From positions 181,564 through 245,563 of the forward strand of contig JAATWA010000003.1 in assembly GCA_013361095.1 (NCBI GenBank): a stretch of DNA of 64,000 bases, in the 5' to 3' direction. The notes under the pieces are model-generated. The model saw only the letters and a program-made list of their open reading frames with translations, was not told the DNA's origin and made no database searches. The DNA is from Pseudanabaena biceps (lineage in GTDB: Bacteria > Cyanobacteriota > Cyanobacteriia > Pseudanabaenales > Pseudanabaenaceae). The position numbers were made by a program, and so were the translations under genes. Positions 63,198 to 64,000 of the stretch are shown here, one piece after another; position 1 is the stretch's first letter, and each line of letters starts with the position of its first letter.

Positions 63198-64000
63198 CTA
63201 GAATTCCAGTTGGTTGGCGATGTCTTTGGCGATCGCGGCATATTGTCCTGGATGCCGCGATGTCGAAATGTCGATCAGGTTCTGGGCTAGTTCGGTGGTG
63301 TATCCTTTTAGCCCTAACCATTCCCGCATCAGTGCTTCACAAACGGCTTTGATCTGCTCGGCGGTCATGTTTTCACTGTTGAATTTTGGCTTTATGCCAC
63401 TTTCATCAGCTCCGTACAAGTCAATGCTAGTCTCAATCACTTTGCTGATCTGTTGCTGGGTAATTGCCAATAATGCTCTGAAAGCGGCTTTGGCTGGGTT
63501 ATCGGGTTTGCTGGGATTGGGTTGAGGATTTGCAATTACGGGCTTTGTTTCCACGGCTGTTGCTACATGACCATTGGTACTAGCAATTTGAGATACATGA
63601 CCGTTGCTGCTGGCAACGGCGGCTAGTTCGGGCTGTATCTGTGGTTGCTGGATAACTGGATTTACTGGGACATCGATCGCTGGGATAAAAGCATTTCTAT
63701 TGACTGGAGTGTCATCACTAAGCCATGTCTGAATCATTTCGGCAAACTTCTTTCCTGGTTTTGGAAAAAGTCCGTTACTGATTTCAGGACATCTACTTTT
63801 AGAGATCGTCAGTGTGTTCTGGTCATCTAGTAAGCCACAGATGTCCATTTCAAATTCGCTGCCTTCTTTTTGGATAGGTGCTGTACCAATCTTGCGGACA
63901 CCAGTAATTTTCTGCTTACCGCCAACTTCAGTCGTGCTGTAGTCGTACTCGATCTTTGACCGCATTGTGGCAATGATGTGACAGCTTGAACCAATGATTT
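63198..64000 (-). CDS. Sak4-like/AAA_24 plasmid ATPase, start outside the window
   Basis: The frame runs past base 64000, so the N-terminus with the P-loop is not visible. The visible part reads HIIATMRSKIEYDY (sensor strand with the T-x-R signature of RecA-like phage Sak4/AAA_24 proteins), VRKIGTAPIQKEGSEFEMDI and DDQNTLTISKSRCPEISNGL, the C-terminal core of that group. The last ~150 residues hold a Pro/Gln linker with two SNGHV/TNGHV repeats and a helical tail. Such ATPases act in single-strand annealing or recombination with SSB, which is adjacent. Confidence 0.8.
   Translation of the reverse strand, partial: IIGSSCHIIATMRSKIEYDYSTTEVGGKQKITGVRKIGTAPIQKEGSEFEMDICGLLDDQNTLTISKSRCPEISNGLFPKPGKKFAEMIQTWLSDDTPVNRNAFIPAIDVPVNPVIQQPQIQPELAAVASSNGHVSQIASTNGHVATAVETKPVIANPQPNPSKPDNPAKAAFRALLAITQQQISKVIETSIDLYGADESGIKPKFNSENMTAEQIKAVCEALMREWLGLKGYTTELAQNLIDISTSRHPGQYAAIAKDIANQLEF

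Overview
The window comes from a cyanobacterium. The HIP1 octamer GCGATCGC and its GCGATC core recur throughout, and the gene families (Nif11-like leader peptide, secreted TPR-CHAT protein, XisH/XisI, COG4705 membrane proteins) are typical of that phylum. A filamentous or Pseudanabaena-like host is only a guess. I see no rRNA, tRNA, ribosomal protein or CRISPR array. Both ends and the right third carry plasmid functions (an RNA-polymerase-like protein, a methylase/helicase fragment, mobilisation genes, a primase-like replication protein, a PRTRC cassette, SSB and a Sak4-like ATPase). The most economical reading is a large mobilisable plasmid, or an integrated plasmid-like island, with much cargo and several insertion scars.

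Layout. 1-2.8 kb: end of a large protein with the DxDGD signature of double-psi-beta-barrel RNA polymerases, then a truncated N6-adenine methylase. 3-8.4 kb: an OYE-family reductase followed by decaying DNA: an SDR fragment, a reverse-transcriptase fragment held between two copies of one MITE, a Nif11 peptide, and a serine recombinase cut by another MITE. 8.6-11.3 kb: a secreted TPR-CHAT protein. 11.8-18.5 kb: uppP, then a membrane/signalling group (two COG4705 proteins, PepSY protein, MFS transporter, sensor kinase and response regulator). 18.6-21.1 kb: tyrosine recombinase and an AAA ATPase with a nuclease-like tail. 22-40 kb: a Tc-type (ABC) toxin, with a 3200-residue TcA and a 2494-residue TcB-TcC fusion ending in a variable tip; a broken AbrB/PIN toxin-antitoxin pair lies between them. 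40.8-47.8 kb: a type I restriction locus (ygjP, hsdR, hsdS and the 3' end of hsdM) with xisH/xisI inside. 47.8-49.1 kb: an IS630 copy that joins the hsdM remnant to a truncated relaxase. 49-52.6 kb: relaxase fragment, MobC, an oriT candidate and a three-gene set resembling TraK/TraL/TraM. 53-55.3 kb: MNT-HEPN pair and small proteins. 55.4-58.2 kb: AEP-primase-like replication protein and a 1-kb gene-free region. 58.2-64 kb: PRTRC operon (E1/ThiF-like, JAMM, E2-like, Ub-like and F proteins) with SSB and a Sak4-like ATPase.

How the genes fit together. The right third looks like a backbone for replication, recombination and transfer; the PRTRC genes overlap so tightly that they must be one leftward operon. 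The Tc toxin, the restriction remnant and the HEPN/MNT pair are cargo for conflict. Transfer and restriction both look damaged at the IS630 junction: the relaxase lacks its C-terminal part and hsdM lacks most of its coding sequence. The items most worth checking are the Tc toxin and its tip, the RNAP-like protein, the PRTRC ubiquitin-like cassette, and the IS630 junction.
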